Shown: one piece after another, positions 24,386 to 32,982 of the stretch
Numbering within the stretch: position 1 is the stretch's first letter
Layout of the letters: every line of letters begins with the position of its first letter
Origin: a virus
Length of the DNA: 58,485 bases
Reading direction: 5' to 3' (one strand)
IMG/VR virus record: IMGVR_UViG_3300035190_000319
Coordinates: 1 to 58,485 of that record
The notes under the pieces: generated by a model
What the model was told of the DNA's origin: nothing
What the model saw: only the letters and a program-made list of their open reading frames with translations
The model's database searches: none
Translations under genes and position numbers: made by a program

Positions 24386-27300
24386 TTACTTGCCCTTTAT
24401 TTGTTGCTCTAGCAATTGGACCTGTTGTTGTAGTTCTTTAATTGCTTGGAATGCCAGGGCACACATTTTTTCGTAGTCAACAGCCAAGTAGCCATCTTCT
24501 CTAGTGCGCACTGCTTCGGGTAATACCTGCGCAACATCTTGTGCTATAACACCGAAGTCTGCTTTGCGCATAAAGTAGTCATCTAGGCCACCGTGATCGG
24601 CAATGTATTCATCAGTCCAATCGAATAGTTTACCACCAATGGCAGTAACTTTATCTAGTGCGTCGGGTATGTCACGCACATTTTCTTTTAAGTGTGAGTC
24701 TGAACTGTAGTAAGCAGTAATGTTGTTTGTAGCACGAATTTCACCAGTGGTGCCACTTGCGGCTGTGCCCACACCCAAACTGCCAAACTGCACACTAGAT
24801 GAAGTAGCCACTGCTTGCCCAATACTAAACGTAACTGCTCCCGTACCAGCACTTACACTAACGCCAGTGCCTGCTACTGCGCTGGTTACGGCTGTTGATA
24901 AGTATCCGCTTGGGTTAGTTGCATTGTACGGAGTAAATCCTAATGCAGTAGTGACTTGACTCGATGTAATCGCACCAACTAAATTTGTAGCACTTATATT
25001 ACCGGCTGTGATATTTCCAGTTACAGACAATGCTCCGAGTGTACCTAATGATGTAATACTTGTTTGTGCTGCAGTAAGAATTGTACCAGTTAAATTAGTA
25101 GCCGTTACATTACCAGCTGAAATATTTCCAGTAAATGTTGCGCCGCTTAATGCGGCTTTTTCTGTATCTAATTCTGCTAAGGCATCTTGTACAGTTGTGG
25201 CACTAATTGTACCCACTGGACTACTATAGGTAGCATTAGCATAAGCATTGTAATCGGTATAAGCATCAACTTCAGCTAATAATACTGTACCAGAACTTAC
25301 CCCAGTTGATAAAGTAACAGCCGAACTATTGGTTTCTGTATAAGCACTGTCAAATTGTCTAACACCGTTAATGTATATGCGTAATTGTCCTGCGCCGGGT
25401 GTATAGGTACCTAGTCCTGTAAATACTGTTTGTCCAGCCGTTGCTGTTTTGTAAGTGCGACTAGTACTAATTATAGTACCTACAGTACTACTTGCTCCAG
25501 ATTCAGCGGCCCAATAGTATGTACCTGGTCCTGATGTTTTTAATACATAACCACTGGTTTCACCACTTGGGAATAGATTGTTTAACGCTTCACTTGCGCT
25601 AGTACCACCAGTTCCGCCCGACGTAATAGCTAATGCTGTAGTCGATAGTGTTAAACTTGTTGCAGATATTGCGCCGCTAAATGTTGCTCCACTTAGATTG
25701 GCTTTAGTACTATCGATACTGTCAACGTAGCCGTTCATGTTGGTGTTGGCTGTTACAATTGCAGCATTTGCACCCGTAACTGAACTACTTACTGTGGTGA
25801 TTTGATTTGATTGTATTGTGTTCGCCGCATCAACATATCCTTTCATGTTGGTATTAGCTGTAGTGATTGCAGCATTTGCACCCGTAACTGAATTGCTAAC
25901 CGTAGTAATTTGCCCGTCAACATAGCCTTTCATGTTGGTGTTGGCTGTAGTTATAGCTGTGTTAGTATCAGTAATTAATCCGCTTTGTGTTGCGGCATTA
26001 CTTGTTAGTGTTGCTAAACTACCAGTAACTGAATCTAATATTGATACGCCATTAGTGTAGTTGAAATTATTAGCTGATATATTACCAGCAATGGCTAATC
26101 CTAAACTAGAAAAACTAGCAATATTTGAATTACTAACAGCAACATTAATAGAATTAGCAGTAACAGTAACATTACTATTGCCTGCATACAACAGCGAGGG
26201 ATTTATATCATTACTTAAATTAATTGGAGTCGCACTACCTGCCGGAGTAAAACTTAAAGCATTATCAACTACTTTAAGTAGAGCACCACCAATATGGATA
26301 GTACTGCCACTCATATACAAGTCGCGCCACCACAGTGAATTAGATCCTAAATCATATGTGACATTTGCTGAGGGTAGTAAATTACCAGTGATATTGATAT
26401 TGCCTGTAGATAATTCTACTTTAGATGTGGGGCCGTATGTTAATGATGATATAGAAACTGCGCCAGCAGCAATACTTCGAATTTCGATAATATCAGTACT
26501 TTGCGGAGTTTCTATAAATGTTATCAAATTACCAGTCATTATGTATGACGTAAACGGTTGTTGTAGTGTACCGTTGATGCTGACAATCAATCCGTCCGGT
26601 GTAGATTCTTCACTTAAAACATAACTGGCATTTACGCCATCGGGAGTAATTGTTTCCGATGTAATTGTAGCTGCACCTGGGTATGTCCATTCTGTTCCAG
26701 TCCAGTATTCTAATGTTTCACTGTCTGTGTTGAATCGTATGTAACCCAATTCCGGATTAAGCGGTCGAACCGATGAATTACCAGCCGGTATACTCAGTGC
26801 ATCTGTTCCTACAATATGCACAATACCCGTATTTTGTGCATTAAGGTAGATGTTTCCTGATGATGAAATTGTGTTATCATCGATTGATATGTTACCAATA
26901 TTAACAGTATTGTAGAATGTTGATGTATTTGCTGTTATATTTGCGATTAGCTGAGAATCAAGTGTAAGTTCTAATCTACTGGCAGCACCATCTATTAACT
27001 CTAATAGACTATCACCGTTGGTTAACGAAGCTCCAGCGGCACTGATAGCAGTAGTTAAATAGTTTAATGTAACAACATCTTGTTGACCTACTGGGTTAGC
27101 AACATTAGAAATTATACTGTTACCAGCAAAAATATAATTATTAACCGGAGCAAGAGTTAAGTTGGCTGTAGTTGATATTGTTGTATTGTTAAATGTAACA
27201 TTACCTACTTGTGTTAATGTTACGTTGGCAATGTTTGTAATACGACCTTTACTATCTACTGTTATTTTTGGTACACGATCCGCTACTTCATCATCAGCAG

Positions 27301-28207
27301 AACCATATACACCAGCTGTTACTCCGGTATTTGCTAGTGTTAGAGCAATATTAGAAACATTGCCGCTGCCAGTTACATCACCTGTTACATTTATTGTAGT
27401 GGCAGTTGTTATAACTCGAACATTATTTTCATAAAGTTCATCAGCATTAATAACACCTCCACTTGTATTACCTGATATGGTTATATTTCCACCAATAGTA
27501 ATGCTATCAACTGTGATATTACCTAAATTTGTTATGTTAGGCTGAACTGATGTAAGTATCGTTCCAGTAATAGTGTTGGCTGTTATATTATTAGCAACAA
27601 TATCTGCACCCGTTACATTACCAGTAATAGATATATTCCCACCAATGGAAATACTGTCGACTGTAACATTACCTAAATTTGTTATGTTAGGTTGATTTGC
27701 TGTAAGGATCGTACCATATAAATTATTTGAGTTAACAGTATTAGCATACACTGTACTCCACCATTTATCAGCATATCCGATATTGCCAGAGATGTTGCTT
27801 GATGGTACTATAGAACTTTGCGCAATGATATTGCCACTTACTGTCAGCGCAGATAATGTGCCAAGCGATGTTATATTAGTCTGTGCGGCTGTTAGTATTG
27901 TACCTGCTATGTTTGTGCTAGTGATATTATCGACATATACGTTGCTGCCGTAAATATTACGCCAACGGTTATTAGTTGAACCAATATCGTATGATAAGTT
28001 AGCTGAAGTTAGTACATTACCTGTAGTTACAAGTACATTGCCGGTGACATTTAGTGCTTCTTGAGGTGATGCCGTGTTGATACCAAGACGAAAGTTAGTA
28101 AAATCTAACTGTAATAGCGTATCACTGTTGGTAGTAAACCCTAGATCAAGACCTTGTCTATCTAAATTTCCTAACAGTGCCGCTCCGGGTACACGACCTA
28201 TTGCCAT
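24386..28207 (-). CDS. Long tail fibre with C-terminal S74 chaperone, 1273 aa
   Basis: The N-terminus (MAIGRVPGAALLGNLDRQGL, then FRLGINTASPQEALNVTGN) is a recurrent fibre N-domain in marine T4-like phages. The middle is Thr/Ile/Asn-rich beta repeats (ITGNVTGADIVANNITANTI type) and a TTANTNMKGYVD coiled stem repeated four times (residues about 745-825). The last about 105 residues are an S74 intramolecular chaperone: SDSHLKENVRDI starts near residue 1168, followed by FGVIAQDVAQVLPEAV and YEKMCALAFQAIKEL. Autocleavage before the Ser of SDSHLKEN is expected from the family. Its AGGAG site is in an inverted repeat with a late box. Confidence 0.92.
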   Translation of the reverse strand: MAIGRVPGAALLGNLDRQGLDLGFTTNSDTLLQLDFTNFRLGINTASPQEALNVTGNVLVTTGNVLTSANLSYDIGSTNNRWRNIYGSNVYVDNITSTNIAGTILTAAQTNITSLGTLSALTVSGNIIAQSSIVPSSNISGNIGYADKWWSTVYANTVNSNNLYGTILTANQPNITNLGNVTVDSISIGGNISITGNVTGADIVANNITANTITGTILTSVQPNITNLGNITVDSITIGGNITISGNTSGGVINADELYENNVRVITTATTINVTGDVTGSGNVSNIALTLANTGVTAGVYGSADDEVADRVPKITVDSKGRITNIANVTLTQVGNVTFNNTTISTTANLTLAPVNNYIFAGNSIISNVANPVGQQDVVTLNYLTTAISAAGASLTNGDSLLELIDGAASRLELTLDSQLIANITANTSTFYNTVNIGNISIDDNTISSSGNIYLNAQNTGIVHIVGTDALSIPAGNSSVRPLNPELGYIRFNTDSETLEYWTGTEWTYPGAATITSETITPDGVNASYVLSEESTPDGLIVSINGTLQQPFTSYIMTGNLITFIETPQSTDIIEIRSIAAGAVSISSLTYGPTSKVELSTGNINITGNLLPSANVTYDLGSNSLWWRDLYMSGSTIHIGGALLKVVDNALSFTPAGSATPINLSNDINPSLLYAGNSNVTVTANSINVAVSNSNIASFSSLGLAIAGNISANNFNYTNGVSILDSVTGSLATLTSNAATQSGLITDTNTAITTANTNMKGYVDGQITTVSNSVTGANAAITTANTNMKGYVDAANTIQSNQITTVSSSVTGANAAIVTANTNMNGYVDSIDSTKANLSGATFSGAISATSLTLSTTALAITSGGTGGTSASEALNNLFPSGETSGYVLKTSGPGTYYWAAESGASSTVGTIISTSRTYKTATAGQTVFTGLGTYTPGAGQLRIYINGVRQFDSAYTETNSSAVTLSTGVSSGTVLLAEVDAYTDYNAYANATYSSPVGTISATTVQDALAELDTEKAALSGATFTGNISAGNVTATNLTGTILTAAQTSITSLGTLGALSVTGNITAGNISATNLVGAITSSQVTTALGFTPYNATNPSGYLSTAVTSAVAGTGVSVSAGTGAVTFSIGQAVATSSSVQFGSLGVGTAASGTTGEIRATNNITAYYSSDSHLKENVRDIPDALDKVTAIGGKLFDWTDEYIADHGGLDDYFMRKADFGVIAQDVAQVLPEAVRTREDGYLAVDYEKMCALAFQAIKELQQQVQLLEQQIKGK

Positions 28208-28213
28208 TCACTG

Positions 28214-28242
28214 ACTCCTATTTTAATATTTATCGCAGGAGT
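28214..28242 (-). repeat. Inverted repeat hiding the 1273-aa fibre's ribosome-binding site
   Basis: ACTCCT (28214-28219) pairs with AGGAGT (28237-28242). On the minus strand the 5' arm is ACTCCT, the loop holds GATAAATA, and the 3' arm AGGAGT is the ribosome-binding site of the fibre gene. RNA from the late box lacks the 5' arm. Confidence 0.75.
28227..28234 (-). promoter_or_regulatory. Late promoter box GATAAATA for long fibre
   Basis: Minus-strand GATAAATA inside the inverted-repeat loop, 19 bp upstream of the ATG. Confidence 0.65.
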
Positions 28243-28661
28243 TAGGCTGCGGTTGTACTGCCAATATTATGTAATACTAATATAACTGCAGAAGTTGTTG
28301 GTACACTGGTAAAAGTTATAGTTGTTGTTCCATTAAACGTATAGTTCACACCCGGATTTTGATAAACTGTGTTTAAAAATACCAGGACCTGTGGTTCTTG
28401 TCCAGAATTATAAGTTTTAGTCATTGTAAAAGTCGATGCTACATTATCACCAGCAAACGTATCTTTAGTAATAGTAACTTCACCTTCTTTAGCTACGGCA
28501 TTCCATGTGCTGCCGGAATAAAATTCTAATTTACTTGTAGAAGTGTTATATCGTGTTTGTCCAATAACTGGCACATCTGGACCGATAGAACTTGATCCTA
28601 CAGGAACACCTAGTGCATAACTGCCTGTTTTAAATACTGTGTTTTTAAGTAAGCGTCCCAT
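28242..28661 (-). CDS. Fibre/structural module protein, 139 aa
   Basis: It starts MGRLLKNTVFKTGSYALGVP, resembling the GRPIKKKFF-type starts of structural proteins in marine T4-like phages. RYNTSTSKLEFYSGSTWNAV is a beta module shared with the larger fibres here (compare VRFNNSINNLEFFDGSIWQT in the giant fibre). The C-terminal half (VLVFLNTVYQNPGVNYTFNG) is another recurrent fibre module. It is probably a small virion fibre or connector. AGGA lies 6 bp before the ATG. Confidence 0.75.
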   Translation of the reverse strand: MGRLLKNTVFKTGSYALGVPVGSSSIGPDVPVIGQTRYNTSTSKLEFYSGSTWNAVAKEGEVTITKDTFAGDNVASTFTMTKTYNSGQEPQVLVFLNTVYQNPGVNYTFNGTTTITFTSVPTTSAVILVLHNIGSTTAA

Positions 28662-28973
28662 TTACATTCCTACATAACTAACTGTTGTTGTTATTGATGA
28701 ATTCGCTGATGCGTTAGCTCTTAATGTATCACCGTTGGCCAATACAATTTTTTCCATATCAACAACAAAAGTGTCATTACTTTGTATTTGTACACTTTTG
28801 TAAATTTGTACGTTACTATTGATCGTTGCTGTTCCGCTAGGCACCGCATATAGATCAAATGTTTTAGCAGTAGAATCTGTATTGCAAAAGTATATAACAG
28901 ATACTACAGTGTTGCCCGAACTGACGTATACGTTTGATACCACTGTTGTTAATAAGGTGTTAGAAATTGCCAT
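28662..28973 (-). CDS. Small structural protein, 103 aa
   Basis: The start at 28973 is preferred: AGGA lies 8 bp upstream and the longer frame overlaps the previous gene. The sequence MAISNTLLTTVVSNVYVSSG and VSVIYFCNTDSTAKTFDLYAV reads as an all-beta domain common in phage structural proteins of this type. The role in the particle is unknown. It lies between two other fibre-type genes with 11 bp or less on each side. Confidence 0.72.
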   Translation of the reverse strand: MAISNTLLTTVVSNVYVSSGNTVVSVIYFCNTDSTAKTFDLYAVPSGTATINSNVQIYKSVQIQSNDTFVVDMEKIVLANGDTLRANASANSSITTTVSYVGM

Positions 28974-28983
28974 TGTGTTAATC

Positions 28984-29565
28984 CTATAATAGTATTGAAA
29001 AAGCAAATGCTCGCTTTTTCGTAATTAGTTCTTCGTTAACAGCTTCGCCATTAACAACAAATACTCCACTTGCTCCTGCACTTGGTGTTGCAGCATATAC
29101 TACAGTGGCACCAGTAACTGCTGTGGGCGCAACTAGGGTATTGTTAATTTGTATGTTACCATTGAATTTTAAATTGCCGACATTTGATGATAAGGTGTAG
29201 CTATTGGTATTTAAATTACCGCCTAATGCTGGTGCAGTATCGTCAATTAATGCAAATGTTCCAGCTGTTGATGCAACTATGTTTAAATATGTTGTTCCAT
29301 CATTGGTAACTTGCCATCTATCAGTAGCCTCATTCCAGCGTAAGGCAACATTTGCCAGTGATCCTCGAGCAACAGCAATACCAGCAGTACCCAGTGTAAC
29401 ACCTGCACCGACTTCGCCATCATTAAGAACAATAATGTTGTCCTTTAATGTAGTATTAGTAGTTTGAATTGCAGTTTGTGAACCTTGTACCGTTAGATTA
29501 CCTGTGATGATAACATCAGTAGTGTCAATTGTATACGAGGTGTTGAGTTTTTTAACAGCAGCCAT
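28984..29565 (-). CDS. Fibre N-module protein, 193 aa
   Basis: TSYTIDTTDVIITGNLTVQG then TNTTLKDNIIVLNDGEVGAG is the same fold and wording as residues 40-110 of the giant fibre (TSDVTITGNLTVQGSSTYLT, then PLIVMNNAFSG), so both probably use the same docking module. RWNEATDRWQVTNDG continues the module. It is likely a virion fibre component or short fibre. A late box lies 20 bp upstream. Confidence 0.77.
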   Translation of the reverse strand: MAAVKKLNTSYTIDTTDVIITGNLTVQGSQTAIQTTNTTLKDNIIVLNDGEVGAGVTLGTAGIAVARGSLANVALRWNEATDRWQVTNDGTTYLNIVASTAGTFALIDDTAPALGGNLNTNSYTLSSNVGNLKFNGNIQINNTLVAPTAVTGATVVYAATPSAGASGVFVVNGEAVNEELITKKRAFAFSILL

Positions 29566-29585
29566 CTAAATATCCCAGTTTCTAT

Positions 29586-29593
29586 TATTTATG
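29586..29593 (-). promoter_or_regulatory. Late promoter box CATAAATA
   Basis: Minus-strand CATAAATA directly after the terminator of the 315-aa structural gene. It starts the next fibre unit. Confidence 0.6.
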
Positions 29594-29614
29594 CTAATTG
29601 TAGATAGTATAGTC

Positions 29615-29644
29615 AAAAAAATAACAGCCGAAGCTGTTATTTTT
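29615..29644 (-). terminator. Rho-independent terminator after 315-aa structural gene
   Basis: AAAAATAACAGC, loop CGAA, GCTGTTATTTTT: a long symmetrical stem that could act on either strand. It lies 12 bp after the stop codon. Confidence 0.9.
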
Positions 29645-29656
29645 AGTAACTAAAAA

Positions 29657-30604
29657 TTAGTCGTTTGATGCAAGTTTAACTGTTGTATTTGCTACTGCAT
29701 CACCAGTTGACGTCCAGCGAGCATGGCTGTTTGCGGTAAACTGTACACCTGCTGTATATCCATCAATATCTGCCGGGAATAACAATGCTGTACGTGATTC
29801 AAGTTTACCAACTACATAACTACCATTATCAGAGTCAAACGCTGTTAGTGTCATTTCGCCTGCGGCTGTTGGGCCACCTGCAGCAACAACTTGCGCTACT
29901 GTTGGGCTGTTAACACCGTTAACACCTGTTGGCACTAAACGAACTACATCAGTACCATCAGCATTAGTTACGCGATAACGACGTGAACTGCGTTGACTAA
30001 CGATATCAGCTTGTTTACCAATTGTGCCACCGGTAATCCGTGCGTTAGCTCTAATTGTATTAGCTGTAACTGTAGTAGCAGCAAGAACTGCTGTTAATGA
30101 GCCTGCTGAACCGATATCACCAAAACCAATCACTGTTGTACTTGTTGCACCGGTATTAGCGGCACTCATTGTAACATTACCTGTACCGATAGCTGTAATT
30201 TTAGTAGTTGCTGCAAACGCTGTATTTGCAGCCATACCAACAAATAAACCTACAGTAGTTGAAACTGTTAGTACATTTGAAGCACTAATTGCTCCGCCAG
30301 TTACAACAACGTTGGCTGGTTTAACTAAAGTAATATCTGGTGCAGTTGTGTAACCAGTACCTGCTGTTGTAACTGTTGCTGTATCAATACGACCGTTGGC
30401 TGTACTAACTGCAGCGATATTAATAACTGCACGTGTACCACCAATTGGGCTAACTGCTGCGGTTGCTGTTAAACCTTGTGAATAATTTGTGCCGCGGTTT
30501 GTGTAAGTAATGCTCGATACGCCTTCACCGCCTGGGGCTGTGTAGGTTAAACCATCATTAACATTATCTGAACCAAAAAACTTTTTCTTAATAGGACGTC
30601 CCAT
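29657..30604 (-). CDS. Structural protein with beta modules, 315 aa
   Basis: It begins MGRPIKKKFFGSDNVNDGLT, a start I recall in structural proteins of marine T4-like phages. Next comes GVSSITYTNRGTNYSQGLTA with GRIDTATVTTAGTGYTTAPD, the paired GTxY repeats typical of this family. Residues 120-175 (SNVLTVSTTVGLFVGMAANT) resemble the insertion found in neck protein gp14. The C-terminal LFPADIDGYTAGVQFTANSH is unassigned. The gene has a leader with two hairpins and AAGGAG, and its own terminator, so it may be abundantly expressed. Confidence 0.78.
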   Translation of the reverse strand: MGRPIKKKFFGSDNVNDGLTYTAPGGEGVSSITYTNRGTNYSQGLTATAAVSPIGGTRAVINIAAVSTANGRIDTATVTTAGTGYTTAPDITLVKPANVVVTGGAISASNVLTVSTTVGLFVGMAANTAFAATTKITAIGTGNVTMSAANTGATSTTVIGFGDIGSAGSLTAVLAATTVTANTIRANARITGGTIGKQADIVSQRSSRRYRVTNADGTDVVRLVPTGVNGVNSPTVAQVVAAGGPTAAGEMTLTAFDSDNGSYVVGKLESRTALLFPADIDGYTAGVQFTANSHARWTSTGDAVANTTVKLASND

Positions 30605-30625
30605 TTGTTTCTCCTTGTATAATTA

Positions 30626-30656
30626 GCGTTCTAACGCCTACGCAGTGGGTTACTGC
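30626..30656 (-). promoter_or_regulatory. Two leader hairpins upstream of structural gene
   Basis: GCGTT-CT-AACGC (30626-30637) and GCAGT-GGGTT-ACTGC (30642-30656), both perfect 5-bp stems, sit between the glycosyltransferase-like gene and the AAGGAG of the 315-aa gene. Function unknown; either RNA stability or a weak terminator. Confidence 0.45.
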
Positions 30657-30691
30657 ATAAACTCTCATTCAAGAGCGAACTATAGTATTTA

Positions 30692-31693
30692 TTAATTTAA
30701 ACGAGATACTATTAGTTTAAGCAACGATTCTTTAAGATTAGTTGATTTTAAATGATTAAAATTGTGCAGCCTTCTATCAGTAGTATTGATTAATAACTTA
30801 GCATGATCTAATGTAGCAATATAATCTAACACTTCATGCATTGCATCTATCCTGGCTTTGTTATCTTGTATATTATCATAGCTATGGTCAACTATATCAT
30901 CAAATACATCAAATCCTATATCTCTTAGATGTGATATCGCATGTTGTGGGCCACACATAATAGGTATTTGCCCCACAGCAAATATTTTATACGTTTTTTC
31001 GCTTAGTAATGACTTGTTTACTGAAGTTTCTGCTACAATATGAAATAAACTAGTTTTATAGACATCATAATTAGTAGAATTCATTGAGGTAACTAAATCT
31101 AATCCAGTATTAGTTGCTTCGTCTGAATCCATTAGTTGCCATGAATCGTATTCTTCTGTAAATCTTACTATTTCTGCATCTGTGAGAAAGTCCATTGCAT
31201 ATTCTCTAAGGGGGTGAATTGACTTGTATTTAGAGAATAAAATTTTGTCAAAGTAATATTTTTGTTTAAGCTGTATATAATTATATATTTTACCCGGTCT
31301 TTCGTTAAAATTTCTACATGCACAATTAAATAAAAATTCTGTAGTTGGGCTGAGCATTGTATTAGATAATTCCGCAGTTGAGAATAACCAATTTGGGTAA
31401 TAAAAGTAATTCTCTAAATTATCATCTTTATAATTCCAATATAATACTATTGTTTGTATAGGTAATTCATTGATATTGTTTAACGGGCGTTGATCACCGT
31501 GATATTCAAATAATATCAATAGATCAAAATTTGAAGTTAGTTTAGCAATGAATTCATTTAATGTACCGTTACGAATCGAGTCGTTGTATTTTTCTATTGT
31601 AGATACAGCCACTAACCTATTTGTTTTAACGTATTGATCAAGATATTTTAATTTATCTACCCAACAGTTTGAATTTATATCATAACATTTCAT
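30692..31693 (-). CDS. Glycosyltransferase-like (exostosin-like) protein
   Basis: 333 aa from the ATG at 31691-31693; a longer frame begins at a TTG inside the gp23 terminator and is less likely. The C-terminal block LLSEKTYKIFAVGQIPIMCG then IGFDVFDDIVDHSYDNI is the same pattern as ISEKTIKGILSKRPFILVGS...LGFKTFESIWDESYDTI in the 46039-47196 protein, a pattern of phage and bacterial exostosin/fucosyltransferase-like families. It may modify virion or host glycans. It lies between the fibre block and the major capsid gene, set off by a terminator, which suggests a later insertion. Confidence 0.72.
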   Translation of the reverse strand: MKCYDINSNCWVDKLKYLDQYVKTNRLVAVSTIEKYNDSIRNGTLNEFIAKLTSNFDLLILFEYHGDQRPLNNINELPIQTIVLYWNYKDDNLENYFYYPNWLFSTAELSNTMLSPTTEFLFNCACRNFNERPGKIYNYIQLKQKYYFDKILFSKYKSIHPLREYAMDFLTDAEIVRFTEEYDSWQLMDSDEATNTGLDLVTSMNSTNYDVYKTSLFHIVAETSVNKSLLSEKTYKIFAVGQIPIMCGPQHAISHLRDIGFDVFDDIVDHSYDNIQDNKARIDAMHEVLDYIATLDHAKLLINTTDRRLHNFNHLKSTNLKESLLKLIVSRLN

Positions 31694-31721
31694 ATACGTA
31701 CTTATCTTAACATGAGCCAAC

Positions 31722-31746
31722 AAAAAAGCCCCTTGCGGGGCTTTTT
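31722..31746. terminator. Bidirectional terminator downstream of gp23
   Basis: AAAAAAGCCCC, loop TTGC, GGGGCTTTTT. It is the strongest GC stem in the window, 27 bp after the gp23 stop, and closes the capsid operon. Confidence 0.95.
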
Positions 31747-31773
31747 ATTTTCATATCCTACTAAGAATAAATC

Positions 31774-32952
31774 TTATTGGAATGATAGGTTTGCTACAGT
31801 GATTTTTTCTAAGTAGTCAGCTGCATTACCAAGAGATGATGCAGTGTTACTTAATTCAACATAACCATAACGTGTCATAAAGCCCACTACTGGTTCGAAT
31901 GTTGATGGATCTAACACAACACCAGAACTCATTAATGGAACGTATGGACAGTAAAACGCTGCTGCGTCTGATTCTGAAGAACCTTTGTAACCAACTAACA
32001 CTGTGTCGTTTGAAGCGTATGTGTTAACATAGATCTTCATAGCACTGTTTAAAGTACCAACGAATTTTGTGTTTGTAGGAGCTTCGAATGTACCTTCTGT
32101 ACTACGAGCAAAAGCTGAAGTAGTTGCAGATTGTAACACTGTTAATGCTGATGGACTTACAACTGCCCAGTTACCAGCGCCACGACGTGTACGTTGTGCA
32201 ATTTTGTTAGCACTACGGTTGATAAGAACTGCTAAAGCAGCGTGCTCATCACCAACGAATGTAGCTGTACCAGATACAGTAGCTTGGTTGTAGTTATCAG
32301 TTGCAGTAGAAGCCAAAGCTGCTAATGAACCTAGAACTTCTTGGTCAATTTCAACAGTAATTTCTTGTGCCAAAGCTGCCATGATTTCTGCTTCAACATC
32401 TAAACCGTGCATAGATTGTGCATCTTGCGCAGCTTCAAATGTCCAACGAGCAGACAATTTACGTGTTTTAGCTTCAACAACTTGTTTCAAGATTTGAACG
32501 TTAATACGGTTACCTGGAACACCTTCTAGTGAACTAGTTGATGCTGCAAGACCTGTTGACGTTTTGCTTGAGTAAGCTGTAGCAATGTTGAATGGTGAAA
32601 GTGCTTCACCACCTGGAACTGCTGCATCACCGCCTAATGAACCAGCAGCTTGTGAATCTGCATAACGCACACGTAATGTGTGAATTTGTGCAACTGGACC
32701 TGTCATTGGTTGTACACCAACGATTTCATTTGCAATAACTGTTGGCATTACACGACGAATTACTGGAAGAATTACGCGGTTCAATGTTGCAACGTTACCT
32801 ACTGCTGTTGCTCCTGCTGATGCGTTTTCTGTTAAGTGCTTACGTGTGTTTTCTAAGATTACGGACATTGTAGAACGTTTTGAACCTTGTAGACCTTCTA
32901 ACAGGGCATCCTTAGTTTCGTTCCAACGGCCTTCTAATAGTTGGGTTGTCAT
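31774..32952 (-). CDS. gp23: Major capsid protein gp23
   Basis: 392 aa; T4 gp23 is 521 aa. The family signature is clear: VATLNRVILPVIRRVMPTVI, GVQPMTGPVAQIHTLRVRYA, KLSARWTFEAAQDAQSMHGL and AQEITVEIDQEVLGSL. LTEN at residues 40-43 fits the (L/I)xE cleavage rule of the T4 prohead protease, giving a mature protein of about 350 residues. The shorter length suggests that the T4 insertion domain is reduced. AAGGA precedes the ATG but no late box lies directly upstream, so it is probably fed by boxes upstream of gp68 or gp20. Confidence 0.97.
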   Translation of the reverse strand: MTTQLLEGRWNETKDALLEGLQGSKRSTMSVILENTRKHLTENASAGATAVGNVATLNRVILPVIRRVMPTVIANEIVGVQPMTGPVAQIHTLRVRYADSQAAGSLGGDAAVPGGEALSPFNIATAYSSKTSTGLAASTSSLEGVPGNRINVQILKQVVEAKTRKLSARWTFEAAQDAQSMHGLDVEAEIMAALAQEITVEIDQEVLGSLAALASTATDNYNQATVSGTATFVGDEHAALAVLINRSANKIAQRTRRGAGNWAVVSPSALTVLQSATTSAFARSTEGTFEAPTNTKFVGTLNSAMKIYVNTYASNDTVLVGYKGSSESDAAAFYCPYVPLMSSGVVLDPSTFEPVVGFMTRYGYVELSNTASSLGNAADYLEKITVANLSFQ

Positions 32953-32982
32953 TTCTTTGTTTTCCTTTTATAAGTTTTTGTA

